Assembly: GCA_019059635.1 (NCBI GenBank) | Contig: JAGVRJ010000011.1 | Coordinates: 1 to 64,000, forward strand | Source of the DNA: Proales similis | Lineage: Eukaryota; Rotifera; Eurotatoria; Ploima; Proalidae | Direction: 5' to 3' | Length of the DNA stretch: 64,000 nucleotides | Part shown: in pieces, positions 53,963-64,000 of the stretch | How positions within the stretch are numbered: position 1 is the first letter of the stretch | How the letters are laid out: the number at the start of each line of letters is the position of its first letter | The notes under the pieces: model-generated | Told to the model about the DNA's origin: nothing | The model's input: the letters and a program-made list of their open reading frames with translations, nothing else | Databases searched by the model: none | Program-made: the position numbers and the translations under genes

Positions 53963-55915
53963 TCATCGTAACTCAAGGTCATAATTGCTCAGAAAAGGAT
54001 CACTGCGGGGCTTGCAGTCCCGATCAATATTGAACTCGTCTAACACGTTTTGATGATGATGCTGTTGATGATTATAATGATGATGGTGGTTTTGATGATT
54101 ATTCAATCCGCTAGTTATCGCTTGATCAATGGCATTTGAGTTTAACTCTGGAAGGTAGTCGAGAAAGTCAAAGCTACTAGCATCAATAACGTTCTCGTTC
54201 AAAATCGCCTTGCTCTCATCGTTATCATTTCTTTCACGAATAGACATTTGCTGCGAATTGCTGCTCGAAAAGTGATTATCTGCGCTGGAAAATATATCAA
54301 CGGCTGTTCGACTGTTTGATTTCATCGTTTGAGGATGTGTTGGAGTTGTTACAGGCTGATTGAACACGTTAATATGACCCGAGAAGGAAGACGAACTAGT
54401 CGACATGGATGAACATGAGGATGAAGGCGAGTCACTCATTAAAACTGATGCTTGAGCCGATTGAAGATCTAGAATGCCTCCACCAGCACCATACTTCGCT
54501 TTCCCACTTTGAGACTCCATCTGGACGCAAAACTTTTTCCCTTGAGTGGCCATCGGCTCACCTGAACCATTCATATTGTGGTTGTGATCTTCATACGCTC
54601 GTTTGTTAGCAAATGTCATTTCGTTCTGATCCCCGCTAGATAGTTCGCCGCCAACTATGCCTGTTTCATTGCCTAATATGCTTTTGGGATCGATAACTTG
54701 CGACTCAGGCAGCTGAGCAAGCCTCTCTAGGTACTGAAGCGGTGTATTTTTGTTTGCCTCATGGTGCGAATAAAACTGAGGCTGTCCATAAATATCGCGC
54801 GGCCCATAACCTGCATGATACAACTCGCCCTGGTGCTGGGGCATCCAGCTGTTTTGAGCGAATTCTGGTGTTTGCTGCTGATGTTGCTGGAGTACAGAAA
54901 GTGGATATGGGCTAGCTGAGGGGTGTTGATGCCCATTTGGTCCTTGATATTGGCTAAACGTCGCAAATGGGGAACCTCGTGCTTTCATAAATCCGGCAGA
55001 ATTTGTCTGATAACTGCCGTATGCAAGAGAATTCTCTGAAGGCGTCCGATTATACTCATGGAAAAGTCCATTATTAGCAGGTACGCAGGTATATCGAGAG
55101 CCTGCATTTGAGTTGTTTGCCACTGACATGATCTCATCGCCAGCTCGTCTTGCGTTTTCAAGCTGGGCCTCTTGTTTTTCCGCGCTTTCTTGTTTGTTCG
55201 GTTTGCTCTTTTTTGATCTGCTCGGCTTTTTCGCTTTTGGAGCTTCCACTTGATTTAATACTTATATGTTTACATATAACAACTTGCATTTAGGCAATCA
55301 TTTAAATATTGAAGCACTTACTGTCTTGATTTATGGTAACGTTTGGAGCCGGCTCCTTTTGTTTGTTCGCGTTAGACTTAGGCCTCTGATTGCAATTATT
55401 GAAAGAATTTTGTTGAAAAAATCTGCCAACAAATGATTATTTCAACTGTACGAACCGGTTTTCGAGGAGGCCTGGATTTGGTTCCGTTTTTGTTGGCTGG
55501 TGCTCTGGTCGCTGTCTCGTAGACAATATCATTGCTACCATTCGACTGAATGGGTGTTGGTCGATTTGCTATGAATCAATGATGATTTATCATCCAGATT
55601 AAGATACTGTTTCTGTCTAAATATTTAAAAATCCACCAACCAAATGTTTGACGAAGGACCGATACGTTTTCCATTATTTTCTCAGTATCTGATTGAGTCA
55701 CGCCCATTTTAAGAAGTTGGGTGACGTCAAGTTTGCAAATCTGCATTGAATTTGGATTTAGCATGGACATGAAGAGGTAGGGATTAATGGGAGCAAACGA
55801 GCAGTACCTCGTTAAGCGTATCGTATCCGAAACGTCTAAACACATCGGCATATTGCTTGCACATGTGATTATTGACCACGGTGTCCAGCCATCTTGCCAC
55901 TGGTCCGGCGTTCAT
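53963..55915 (-). CDS. SAM-domain protein with long low-complexity tail
   Basis: The ATG at 55915 opens MNAGPVARWLDTVVNNHMCK and FRRFGYDTLNE; after a short intron come ICKLDVTQLLKMGVTQSDTE and NVSVLRQTFG. Together these make a sterile alpha motif of about 70 residues. Basic Pro/Asn-rich exons follow (KSRPPRKP, QRPKSNANKQKEP). The large last exon, 55249-53963, is 428 codons of Gln/His/Ser-rich sequence with an acidic-hydrophobic C-terminal patch (SFDFLDYLPELNSNAI) that looks like a transactivation segment, and a His-rich run near the end. I do not recognise the orthologue. A transcriptional or RNA-regulatory role is a guess from composition. Upstream exons are possible. Confidence 0.6.
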
Positions 55916-57558
55916 TTTCACGCGTTTCTTCTTCTCGTTCTTTTCTTTTGATGCTTGAGTTGCTTAGTTCGACCGAAACAATTTTAGATTAGCTTGCATG
56001 GTAGATGCTTGACCAAAAATAAGCGCAACTATCTAAAAGTTCCGAAGGTAATAGATGCTTAAGTTCACACCTGAACGCAGATTGATAGATGAACAAGTGT
56101 TGAACGCATGTCGGCCAGCGTGAGCCATGAATAAGGGCAGTGAAGCGAAAGCAAGCAATAAGTGGACTGAGGGCAATTCGGTCAACGCGCGGAAATAGGT
56201 CGCACGGCCGCTCAGTCTCTCCTCCCTCTCTTTTCATCTAACGCGCGCTACTCCTATTTCACTCGTTTTCTCTCCCCCAGTTGCATCAAACCGACGGTGA
56301 TGAGCACTAACACATAAATAACGGTGGCGCAAGCAGCTCGCCAGTGACGGTTACTAATCTGCACGCTGGCGAAATAGGTTGATTCGATTATAATAATTAT
56401 TGTGTCGACTAGGACGACTAGGACGAGGACCGCGATGACTACGGCGAGCTTTCGAGAAGAGAAGATGATAGGCGCCGATTTTGTAGCAATTATGGTGGAT
56501 TCCGTCGGTGCAGCCATTATAATAATAAATTCGAGCAAAAAAAAAAACGATCGAGCGAGTAAGCTCAGCCTGAGATGGGTGAATAGCGACGAGCTCGCAA
56601 TGCGAATCTGGGTTAATTTGCAATGTTTGGCAACGTTTGCGTAAAGAAGGCAGAGGGGGAGAGAGAGGGTTAGAAAAGAGAAGAAAATAATTTATGCTAA
56701 GTGACAAGTGGGCGCCGGGTGCAAGATCGGTCCCTGGCACTCGGCCACTGCATGCTTCGATTTATTACGCCCGATCAGGCGCCCACTAGCGGCAGGCGTT
56801 TCTTGAAAATGCACTACACTGTCTTTGTTTATTCAGCTGTAATATTGACGCAGTCGCTATCTAATTTTCTGTGTTTCTCTGTTTTTTTTTGCATATCGCT
56901 TGTATTGGTAAACAAATAAATTCACTTGTTGATTTTAATCAAACGACTATCAATAAGAAGCGATGTTCAATCACGCGCTCATTCTTCTACTCAAACAGGT
57001 CGAAATGTCAACAAGCGGCCAAGCGACTCGTAGTTGCGCTCGATAAAATCGATTGGCCGTAGATAATTCTGCCTATTTCTAGGGTGCTTAATAATTCGGC
57101 CTTTAATTGTCCATTCAACCAAAACCGAAAATTCCCGATCTTACTTAGTTAGCGAAAAGTTGACCGATGTCATGGTTGTTTTTCCAATTGAAATTTGAGG
57201 CTTAGACTGAGGCGTGCAGAATTATACGAAAGAGCTGGTCAATAATTGTATGACTTGTGCGCATTCAAATTAAGCCAGCGATGAATCTCAAGATGCCAAA
57301 TAAAATTGAAGCAGCTAAAAGATGGTTGCTGAGACAACAGACATTGCATCTGTATGTAAAGTTAAATAAATTTGAATTGCATCATGCATCATAATCGTTT
57401 GCTCATGGCAAGCATATAGTCGTTAATAGTGTTCTATGCTGGCCGCATGCAATAGTCGAATGTTCAACGCTCATTCAACTGATGATATTTATAGAACGAA
57501 TGGCTGATTGATTGATTTATATTCTTAGAGGCAAGTGAAAACCAGTGAAGCAGAAATA
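55916..57558. promoter_or_regulatory. Divergent intergenic, SAM gene / UBE2I, 1.64 kb
   Basis: Second-longest gene-free stretch. The part at about 56100-56800 is richer in G+C and CpG than its surroundings and contains a 9-bp near-tandem (CGACTAGGA, about 56405-56425) and a long hairpin (see separate entry). Open frames here on both strands have no recognisable content. Likely promoter plus untranslated exons for one or both flanking genes. Confidence 0.45.
56707..56787. repeat. GC-rich inverted repeat (hairpin-forming)
   Basis: Outer arms AGTGGGCGCC (56707-56716) and GGCGCCCACT (56778-56787) are exact reverse complements. Inner arms GATCGG (56725-56730) and CCGATC (56771-56776) are too. A further short TGGC/GCCA pair lies in the loop. 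It is out of character with the AT-rich surroundings. Confidence 0.7.
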
Positions 57559-58299
57559 ATGTCGGGCATTGCGATCGGAAGACTAACTGAGGAGAGAAAA
57601 GCATGGCGCAAGGACCACCCGTTCGTGAGTATATTTATAAACTCGTTTCAGAACCGACCAGTCCTTGGAATCTGTTTTTTTTTCTAACGAAAAGGGTTTC
57701 ATTGCTCGGCCGACCAAAAATCCAGATGGCACCTTAAATCTGCTGAACTGGGAGTGTTATATTCCGGGCAAAAAAGGCGTAAGTTCTTCAAAAGCTTGGG
57801 AAATAGTGACGATTAAATAAATTGGAAAAACTTAAGACTCCTTGGGAGGGAGGTCTCTACAAACTTAGAATGATCTTCAAAGAAGACTACCCTTCCTCAC
57901 CGCCCAAGTGCAAATTTGAGCCTCCTCTCTTTCATCCGAACGTTTACCCATCCGGAACAGTATGTCTCTCACTGCTCGACGAAGACAAAGATTGGCGACC
58001 AGCCATCACGATAAAACAAGTCAGCGATTTACTTTTATTATCAAACTTTTTAAACTAATAACCACGAATATTCTGCATATTAGATTCTGCTTGGCACGCA
58101 AGAGTTGCTGAACGAGCCCAATATCAAAGATCCAGCTCAGGCAGAGGCCTACACAACTTTCATGTAAGTAGAACTTAGTCTCATATTTGACCATGGCTTG
58201 TGTAATAAAACAAATAAAAGGCAAAACCGAGCTGAATATGAGCGCAGAGTAAGGGAACAGGCCCTGAAATTTAGACCCCAAGACGATCTCGGCCATTGA
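57559..58299 (+). CDS. UBE2I: SUMO-conjugating enzyme UBC9
   Basis: Five exons. The start [20 protein letters not shown] is nearly identical to animal UBC9, followed by [40 protein letters not shown], the active-site segment [20 protein letters not shown] with the catalytic Cys, [20 protein letters not shown] and a C-terminal [13 protein letters not shown]. Length is about 160 aa, as usual. It transfers SUMO to target proteins in the nucleus. All catalytic and SUMO-binding motifs are present. Confidence 0.97.
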
Positions 58300-58921
58300 T
58301 TCGAATTTAATCGTCCGTCCTTCAAATACTCGAAGGGAAATATGATATTAAGAATAAATCTGGTTTGACTTAGAAAAGCCGTTACAGAAAAGGCTTTCTA
58401 TTTCTTAAAAAAAACAATCAGCTTTTCATTTGGCCCAAATCGCCGAGTCTTTTTTTTCTCTTTACCTTCATTTCTTGCTCTGATCTTTTCCTGTATTCTG
58501 TGATTCTTTCAAATTTATACTTGAAAATAAACTCTATTTTGTATCAAGCTCAGCCGAACGCGGTTTAAACCAAGCATCAAAGAGTTAAAGTGCATGTGGC
58601 AGTGAAAGGAGGTGAGTGTAGCTGAGGATGTCAAGCGGAGCCCATTATGCTTGCAACAGCTAGGGGAGTGCAGAGGGGGACTGAGGAAATTTTCTATAGG
58701 CACAATGCGAAAGCAAATTATGATAATAGAGAGCTTTAATATGCTTCAACCAAATTCATCTGCATGGTTGAAAGATGTGAGTAGAAGGCTGAGCTGACAG
58801 CGTTCTAAAAACTGCCGTTGCTTGTAACTATCTTAGTGGTCAAGTTCAGGATCAATATAGCCTAATTTCATCGCACATTGGCCATAAACAATTCGCAATA
58901 ACTTCCTCTTTAGACTTAAGC
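58300..58921. other. Intergenic, 622 bp
   Basis: Between UBE2I and GAK, both on the plus strand. Should include the GAK promoter. No gene, RNA or repeat recognised; the open frame at 58612-58797 has no family resemblance. Confidence 0.5.
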
Positions 58922-61900
58922 ATGAGCGATTTTTTCAAGTCAGCCCTCGGTATGTTTGCCAACGCCCAGAACCATCCGAACTCTGGTTCTGCGGCCGTTG
59001 CTGCGAATTCAAACGTTACCCGGAGCAGTCAACAAAACGAATTTGTCGGCTCAAATATTATGATGGGTGAGCTGAAGCTTCGAGTCAATCGAGTTTTGGC
59101 CGAGGGTGGCTACGCGATTGTCTACGTAGCACAAGATATGAGCACAGGCAACGAGTTCGCGCTTAAGGTAAATTGCGACCGCACTTATTCACTAAAGTCG
59201 AAATCCAATTCCTTATTTCTCTGCCAGCGCATTTTCTCGGCTGACGAAGCCTCGGCACAAATAATCCGCGAAGAGATTTCGTTTTTGGTAAATGCGATCC
59301 TATTGTCAGGTCTACAAACTCGATCTGACCCCACGCGAAAATAGAAACAGCTCGGAAAGCATCAGAATATAATAAAGTTCGTAGCGGCGGCTTGTGAGCA
59401 AAAGGCGCGCACCAAAGAATTCTTGATACTTACTGAGCTGTGTCGTAATGATCCTTTGATTGATCATTTGCGGATGGCTGTGTCTGCTACACCACACGGT
59501 GGCGCATTCAATTTTGATCAAGTGTTGAACATCTTTTACCAAATCTGCCGCTCAGTTCAGTATTTGCATGCCCAAGATCCTCCGATCATTCATCGTGATC
59601 TCAAAGTAAACGAACCTTTTCTTTCCTGCGTCTCATCTAGTTTCTCGATTTTAATCTTTATTTTTTTCTGCAGCTTGAGAACTTTCTCATTTCGCAAGAC
59701 TATCAGATAAAGCTGTGCGATTTCGGAAGCGCGACAACAACAGTTTACGCGCCAGACAACAGCTGGAGTGCAAACCAACGTAATCTCACCGAAGACGAGA
59801 TTGCGAAGCACACCACGCCGATGTTTAGGGCGCCCGAAATGCTAGATTTATACAGTAACTATCGAATCGACCAGCGGGCAGACGTCTGGGCCCTCGGGTG
59901 TGTCCTTTACATGCTTTGCTTCTGTAAGCATCCGTTCGAAGATGGGGCCAAGTTGAGGATTATTAACGCCAAGTATCAGATTCCAGCCGGAGACACAACT
60001 TTTACCGATCTACATGATCTTATCCGTAAGTGTCTAGAGCGTACGGTTTTTGATAAGCGCTTATCTATTCACATTGAAAAGGCTGTATGCTAAGCATAGA
60101 TCCGAACGCAAGGCCAAACATAAACGAGATTCTCTATCACATTGAAAACATTAGCCAATCGCGCTCTATTCAATTGATCGAAACTTTGACATTTCTGAAA
60201 AGAACTGAGTCATCAATGGGAGCAAACGATGTACCTAGTCCGACCGCCGCAACCCCCCAATCAGAGAACCATCATCCCAGCCATATGTCTTGGATGAGCA
60301 ACGCTGGTAGTTTGTTAAAGGGCTCTTCATTCTTCAAATCGATCAAAGACGCTTCGAGCAAAGTGATGGACACTGTCCAACAGTAAATTCAGCTAATCAG
60401 AATTATTTGAATTTTTTTTAATTTTTAAAATTCCGCATTAAAGCACGATGGGAAGAAGCGATTTGGACATAAGCTACATTACCTCACGCCTCATCCTCAT
60501 GTCCTTTCCATATGAAGGCCTGGAATCCACGGCTTTTGGCAACAACATAGATTTGATCAAAGATTTCATCGAAAGCAAACATGGGCGCGCCTATCGAATA
60601 TACAACTTGGCAACCAAAACTTATCGAAAGGAAAAGTTCGCTCAAGTCATCGACGCGGGTGCTAGTCTCGTGGCTGGTCGGGCTCCATCATTGGCTTATT
60701 TATGCAAGCTTTGCTCTAGTGTAGTGAAATACCTAAATGACAATCCGTCGGCAGTTTGCGTCTTAAATTGCTTGGATGGCCGCAGTCATTCAGCCATTGC
60801 CGTTTGTTCGCTGTTGATTTTTTGCCGTGCCGTACGCAATGTCGATTCTTGTCTGAGCTATTTGCATGTTCGCCGAGGCGCTTTGAATATTTCTCAGGCG
60901 CAATACCGTTACCTGAAGAATTTGGAAAGGCTTTGCGCCACATTTCGCAATGAACCGTGTCGCCCTCTTCAACTGGTGCCATACGAATGCATTCTGTTGA
61001 ACATCACTCTTCATGGTATGCCGCTTTTTAACCGACAGCGTAATGGATGTACGCCATATGTGGAGATTTTCAATCGAGATAGCAAAATTTACACAAACTT
61101 GACTGACTATGAGCACCTCAAGTAAGCTCTAACGCCAATCTCACCTTAGAAACAAAATTCCAACCAGGCTTTGTGTTTTTTAAGGAAATACTCAACAGCA
61201 GATGGCACCTCAAGCATTTCGATCGCAATCAATTGCCACAAGTTTTATGGCGATACGTTGATAAATATTCTGCACGCCAAGTCGCTGTTGGGCACTGAGA
61301 AGATAACTTCATCCAAGATATGCTCTTTACAGTTCCACACCGGTTTTGTTTACAGTGATTTAAACCCTGAAAGTCGTCTGGTGTTTGAAAAGGGCGAACT
61401 CGACGGTCTTGACAGTGCGCTGGACAAATATCCTGAATCGTTTCATATTTCACTTCAACTCGATTATAAGCAGATTGACGCGCCAGCTGCCAACGAGGAG
61501 CCATGGTCAAATATCGACCAGTTTCGTGCTCAATTGTACAACACTTCACCTCAGGTTCTGTTCAAAGAAACTAAAGAGTTCGAAGAGATAGTCCATGCTT
61601 ATGGTAAGCCTTCAATCCAAATCAAAAACTTAAGGAAATAAGATTTTTGAAAAAAAAAGATGAGAAATTCTACAAGGACGGAGAAGAGGCAGCAGTCAGA
61701 TCCCAACTTCGTGTAGAAAATTCAGATCATATAAGTGATCGTTCAGGACGCTCGGCATCTAACTCACCGACTGGCGATCAAAGAACACCGTTACCTTCTT
61801 CTAAACCGTCACAGGTAGAAGAAAAGGTCGGTGATTTATTGGGATTCGAGTCTGGGATGCCAGAGGCTCCCGCACCAAGTGAAAAAATCGTTGAGCAAGT

Positions 61901-62951
61901 CGCTGAAAGCTTTAGTCTTTTGGTTGATTTGGAAGATAGCTCAACGCCAATAACTGCAGCGACTGCATCAATTGGCCATACATCACCCAACAATCAGACG
62001 CTTTTTGACGATATTTTCTCAACACCGGCCAGTACGAGTGAAAGTCATCCAGCGAATAGAAACGACTCCAGTCTTCTTAATTTCGATTTGTACACTCCAA
62101 ATGAAGGAGCAGACATCCATAAAAACCGGACATCTGCCGCTAGCTCAGCAACGACTCCTGGTTCAATTCCTTTTGATCCGTTTGCTTCATTGGGAGGACA
62201 GCCAAGTCGCAGCAATTTCATGCAAACACCTCTTATAAACAAAAGCAGCTCTACGTCCACTAATTTACAAGCCAAGCATGATCCCTTTGCGAATTTAAAT
62301 GCGTTCGACTCTAGTCAAAAGCCGAATCCAGGTCTTAAGCCCAATAATTCAACAAGCCAGCTTCCCTCACAAACATTCGGCTCGACTGCGGCTGGGGCGA
62401 AATCGGCTGATGCTAGTAGGCGATCACCAGTTCCCGAGCCTAGTTTCGTCCGACCCAACTACTCCTCATCGGCTTTTTATGGTGTGAACAGCTCCTCAAA
62501 CAGCTCAGGGAAAGCTGCAAACACAAGCAACAGTGCTGGTCGAAATGAATCGGCCATGTTCAGTGAATTTCTTCCCGATAGTTTTGTTCAGAATGTAAAC
62601 AAGGCGAATATGAGTATGAAAGAAATCCTCAAAGAGCAAAACCAAAAGGACATGGACCCAGACAAAGCAAGAATAGTCGAGTGGACTGACGGAAAGAAAG
62701 CAAACATACGCGCTCTTCTCTGCTCTTTGCATAAAGTGTTGTGGGACGGTGAGACAAGATGGACACCAGTCGGCATGCATCAGCTGGTCTCAGCCAACGA
62801 TGTTAAGAAAATCTATAGGAAAGCAGTGCTGGTAGTGCATCCGGACAAGCTGACAGACCATCCGCAAATCAACCTAGCTCGAATGATATTTGTAGAGCTG
62901 AACGATGCCTGGGCCAAATTTCAGGATGAAGGGCAGCAGAATCTGTTCTAA
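58922..62951 (+). CDS. GAK: Cyclin G-associated kinase (auxilin 2)
   Basis: A multi-exon gene of roughly 1,200 aa with the full GAK order. The NAK-family kinase has VLAEGGYAIVYVAQD, FALK, HRDLK, CDFGSATT and FRAPEM. After DTVQQ an intron (about 60386-60443) links to the PTEN-like domain (LDISYITSRLILMSFPYEGL, FIESKHGRAYRIYNL, VCVLNCLDGRSHSAIAVCS) and the C2 domain (LFNRQRNGCTPYVEIFNRD, SLQFHTGFVYSDLN). A long Ser/Pro-rich clathrin- and AP-binding region with DPFA repeats leads to a C-terminal J domain (ALLCSLHKVLWDGETRWTPV, VHPDKL, MIFVELNDAWAKFQDE). It recruits HSC70 to uncoat clathrin vesicles. The kinase join LIRC/MLSIDP uses a GTAAGT donor near 60027. Confidence 0.95.
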
Positions 62952-63382
62952 GAAGCTTATTTTCTCTGTTTGCTGACAATTGGTGTTGTCTAAAGGAATA
63001 TGTGTATAATTCCTAAAGTATCCCTCAGTGTCAGGCTATTATTATGTGCCCTAGCGTTAAAACAATCTTATTTAATTCCTATCAAGTCCTTCGGTGTTTA
63101 CTGCATCCGAGTCTGCTTGTCTCTTACTCGAGGTATATCCCATTACCTTTTCCTAAATTAAAAATCATTCCTTCGTTCATTTTAGTTTCGCGACGCTATT
63201 TTTCTTTTCAATGTTCTTATTTTAATAAGAATTTAAATTAAATCCCAGTTGGAATAAATAGACGAGATGAGAAAATCACAATCTGCTGACATGATTGCAA
63301 GCTGCCTGATCATAATGATTCTGAGATAGAATAAGATTCCGCTACATTTGAATTCGTGCTTGAACTGGTCATTTTTCCAAGA
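62952..63382. other. Convergent intergenic, 431 bp
   Basis: Between the 3' ends of GAK and the septin. AT-rich, nothing recognised. Confidence 0.5.
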
Positions 63383-64000
63383 TCATTTCTTTTTCGAACT
63401 TTTGCCCGTATTATTCAATGTGCTTAGTTTAGATTTTTCGAGCGTGAACTTTCTCCCGTTGAACTCTTTCATTTGGTTCTCCAAATCCCGTCGTTTTGCA
63501 TCGAGCCTTTGACACCGTTCAATATGCTCTCTTCTCCACTTTGAGTATTTGCTGTTGAGCTGAAATTTTTTTCAAATGTTTAGCTTATTGAAATCGATGT
63601 CGAGCTTGTACAGTTCTACTGCCAGTCCTACTTGGGACTACTCGACTGTTTTACGCTTCTAGTTTGACTTACCTCTTTTTCTAGTTCTTTAATTTCGAGC
63701 TCCTTGTCCTTTACCCTTGAAATGAAACTAGCTTTCAATTCTTCTTCACGCTTTTCAAACTCATAATCGAGCTCAGCCTTTTTCTCTTTGTATACATCCT
63801 GCATGCTACGACTCGTCTCTTCGGCAGAATCTGAATCACGTAACCCCATTCGAGTAAGACGTTGAGCTCTATAAGTTTCATAGTGTCGTTTGTGAGTCAA
63901 CTCGACTAAATCGAGCATATTCAGGGAAAGTAGCATTTCTTTCAACTTGAATGAGTCACAGTGAGCTTCGTTTTCAACTGAGACTGCGCCCCATTCATAT
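63383..64000 (-). CDS. Septin, C-terminal part (SEPT6/8/10/11 group), cut by window edge
   Basis: Two exons are visible: 64000-63673 (continuing beyond the window) and 63559-63383. The upstream part reads YEWGAVSVENEAHCDSFKLK, the septin C-terminal GTPase-domain end, then LVELTHKRHYETYRAQRL and SMQDVYKEKKAELDYEFEKR, followed by a long coiled coil to RREHIERCQRLDAKRRDLEN and a basic KKK tail. The order matches the SEPT6 subgroup of septins, which form membrane-associated filaments. The GTP-binding domain lies outside the window. Confidence 0.9.

Noticed and set aside
56254-56740. Overlapping ORFs in the GC-rich part upstream of UBE2I
   Set aside because: Composition-driven open frames on both strands with low-complexity Ile/Val or Arg/Ser content.
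60386-60448. GAK kinase and auxilin parts as two separate genes (stop codon after DTVQQ)
   Set aside because: A GT-AG intron with matching phase (CA/C) removes the stop and links the domains in the normal GAK order.
1-64000. tRNA, rRNA, CRISPR and transposon searches by eye
   Set aside because: No tRNA T-loop context, rRNA, CRISPR array, transposase or reverse transcriptase frame was seen; small RNAs could still be missed without a covariance search.

Overview
The window is one end of a chromosome from a small, AT-rich, gene-dense animal genome. It opens at position 1 with about 0.69 kb of C-rich telomeric DNA (mixed CCTAAA, CCCTAAA and CCTAAAA, i.e. TTTAGG-type). Four copies of a 172-bp subtelomeric repeat follow, and the first gene's stop codon lies only about 250 bp further in. 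About 33 protein genes fill the rest, close to one per 2 kb. They sit on both strands, introns are mostly 35-75 bp, and intergenic gaps are often under 300 bp. The gene content is metazoan: nanos, BCAS3, a spinster-type transporter pair, an SLC1 carrier, a beta4-galactosyltransferase-family enzyme, SH3/WW/RhoGAP, TCAIM and septin. Motile-cilium genes are present (KIF9, ERICH3, a centrin-like protein), so the animal is ciliated. I cannot name the species. Orthonectids, dicyemids and other miniature spiralians are only guesses.

Layout. 0-10.3 kb, all minus strand: BCAS3 with a complete spinster-like gene inside its first intron, a second spinster-like gene, the H4K20 methyltransferase KMT5A, and nanos. 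10.9-18.5 kb, all plus strand: a tight run of housekeeping genes (SDHAF1, TAMM41, dolichol kinase, an RNase-MRP-subunit-like protein, MED21, mitochondrial bL19, RWDD1); SDHAF1 and TAMM41 are only 18 bp apart. 18.6-31.3 kb: GK5-like kinase, centrin-like EF-hand protein, an unrecognised 98-aa spliced gene, acetyl-CoA synthetase, myotubularin (MTMR6/7/8 group) and kinesin KIF9. 31.3-43 kb: a small histone-fold-like ORF, ORC1, a beta4-Gal/GalNAc transferase, an ARHGAP12/27-type RhoGAP, an unrecognised two-exon gene and TCAIM. 43.5-64 kb: a divergent SLC1 transporter, an ERICH3-PLAT fusion, epsilon-COP, a tandem pair of pyroglutamyl-peptidase I genes of which the second has lost its catalytic Cys and His, a SAM-domain protein, UBC9, GAK, and a septin cut by the window edge.

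The genes do not form one pathway. Loose themes are mitochondrial function (SDHAF1, TAMM41, bL19m, TCAIM, ACS), membrane traffic and lipids (MTMR, COPE, GAK, DOLK, two spinsters) and cilia (KIF9, ERICH3, centrin). Exon joins below were worked out by eye from GT/GC-AG sites, reading phase and similarity to family sequences as I remember them. No search was run. The most noteworthy points are the nested spinster gene, the dead pyroglutamyl-peptidase paralogue, the ERICH3-PLAT fusion, the possibly dicistronic SDHAF1-TAMM41 pair, the altered active-site or ion-site residues in the galactosyltransferase and SLC1 proteins, and the irregular telomere sequence.
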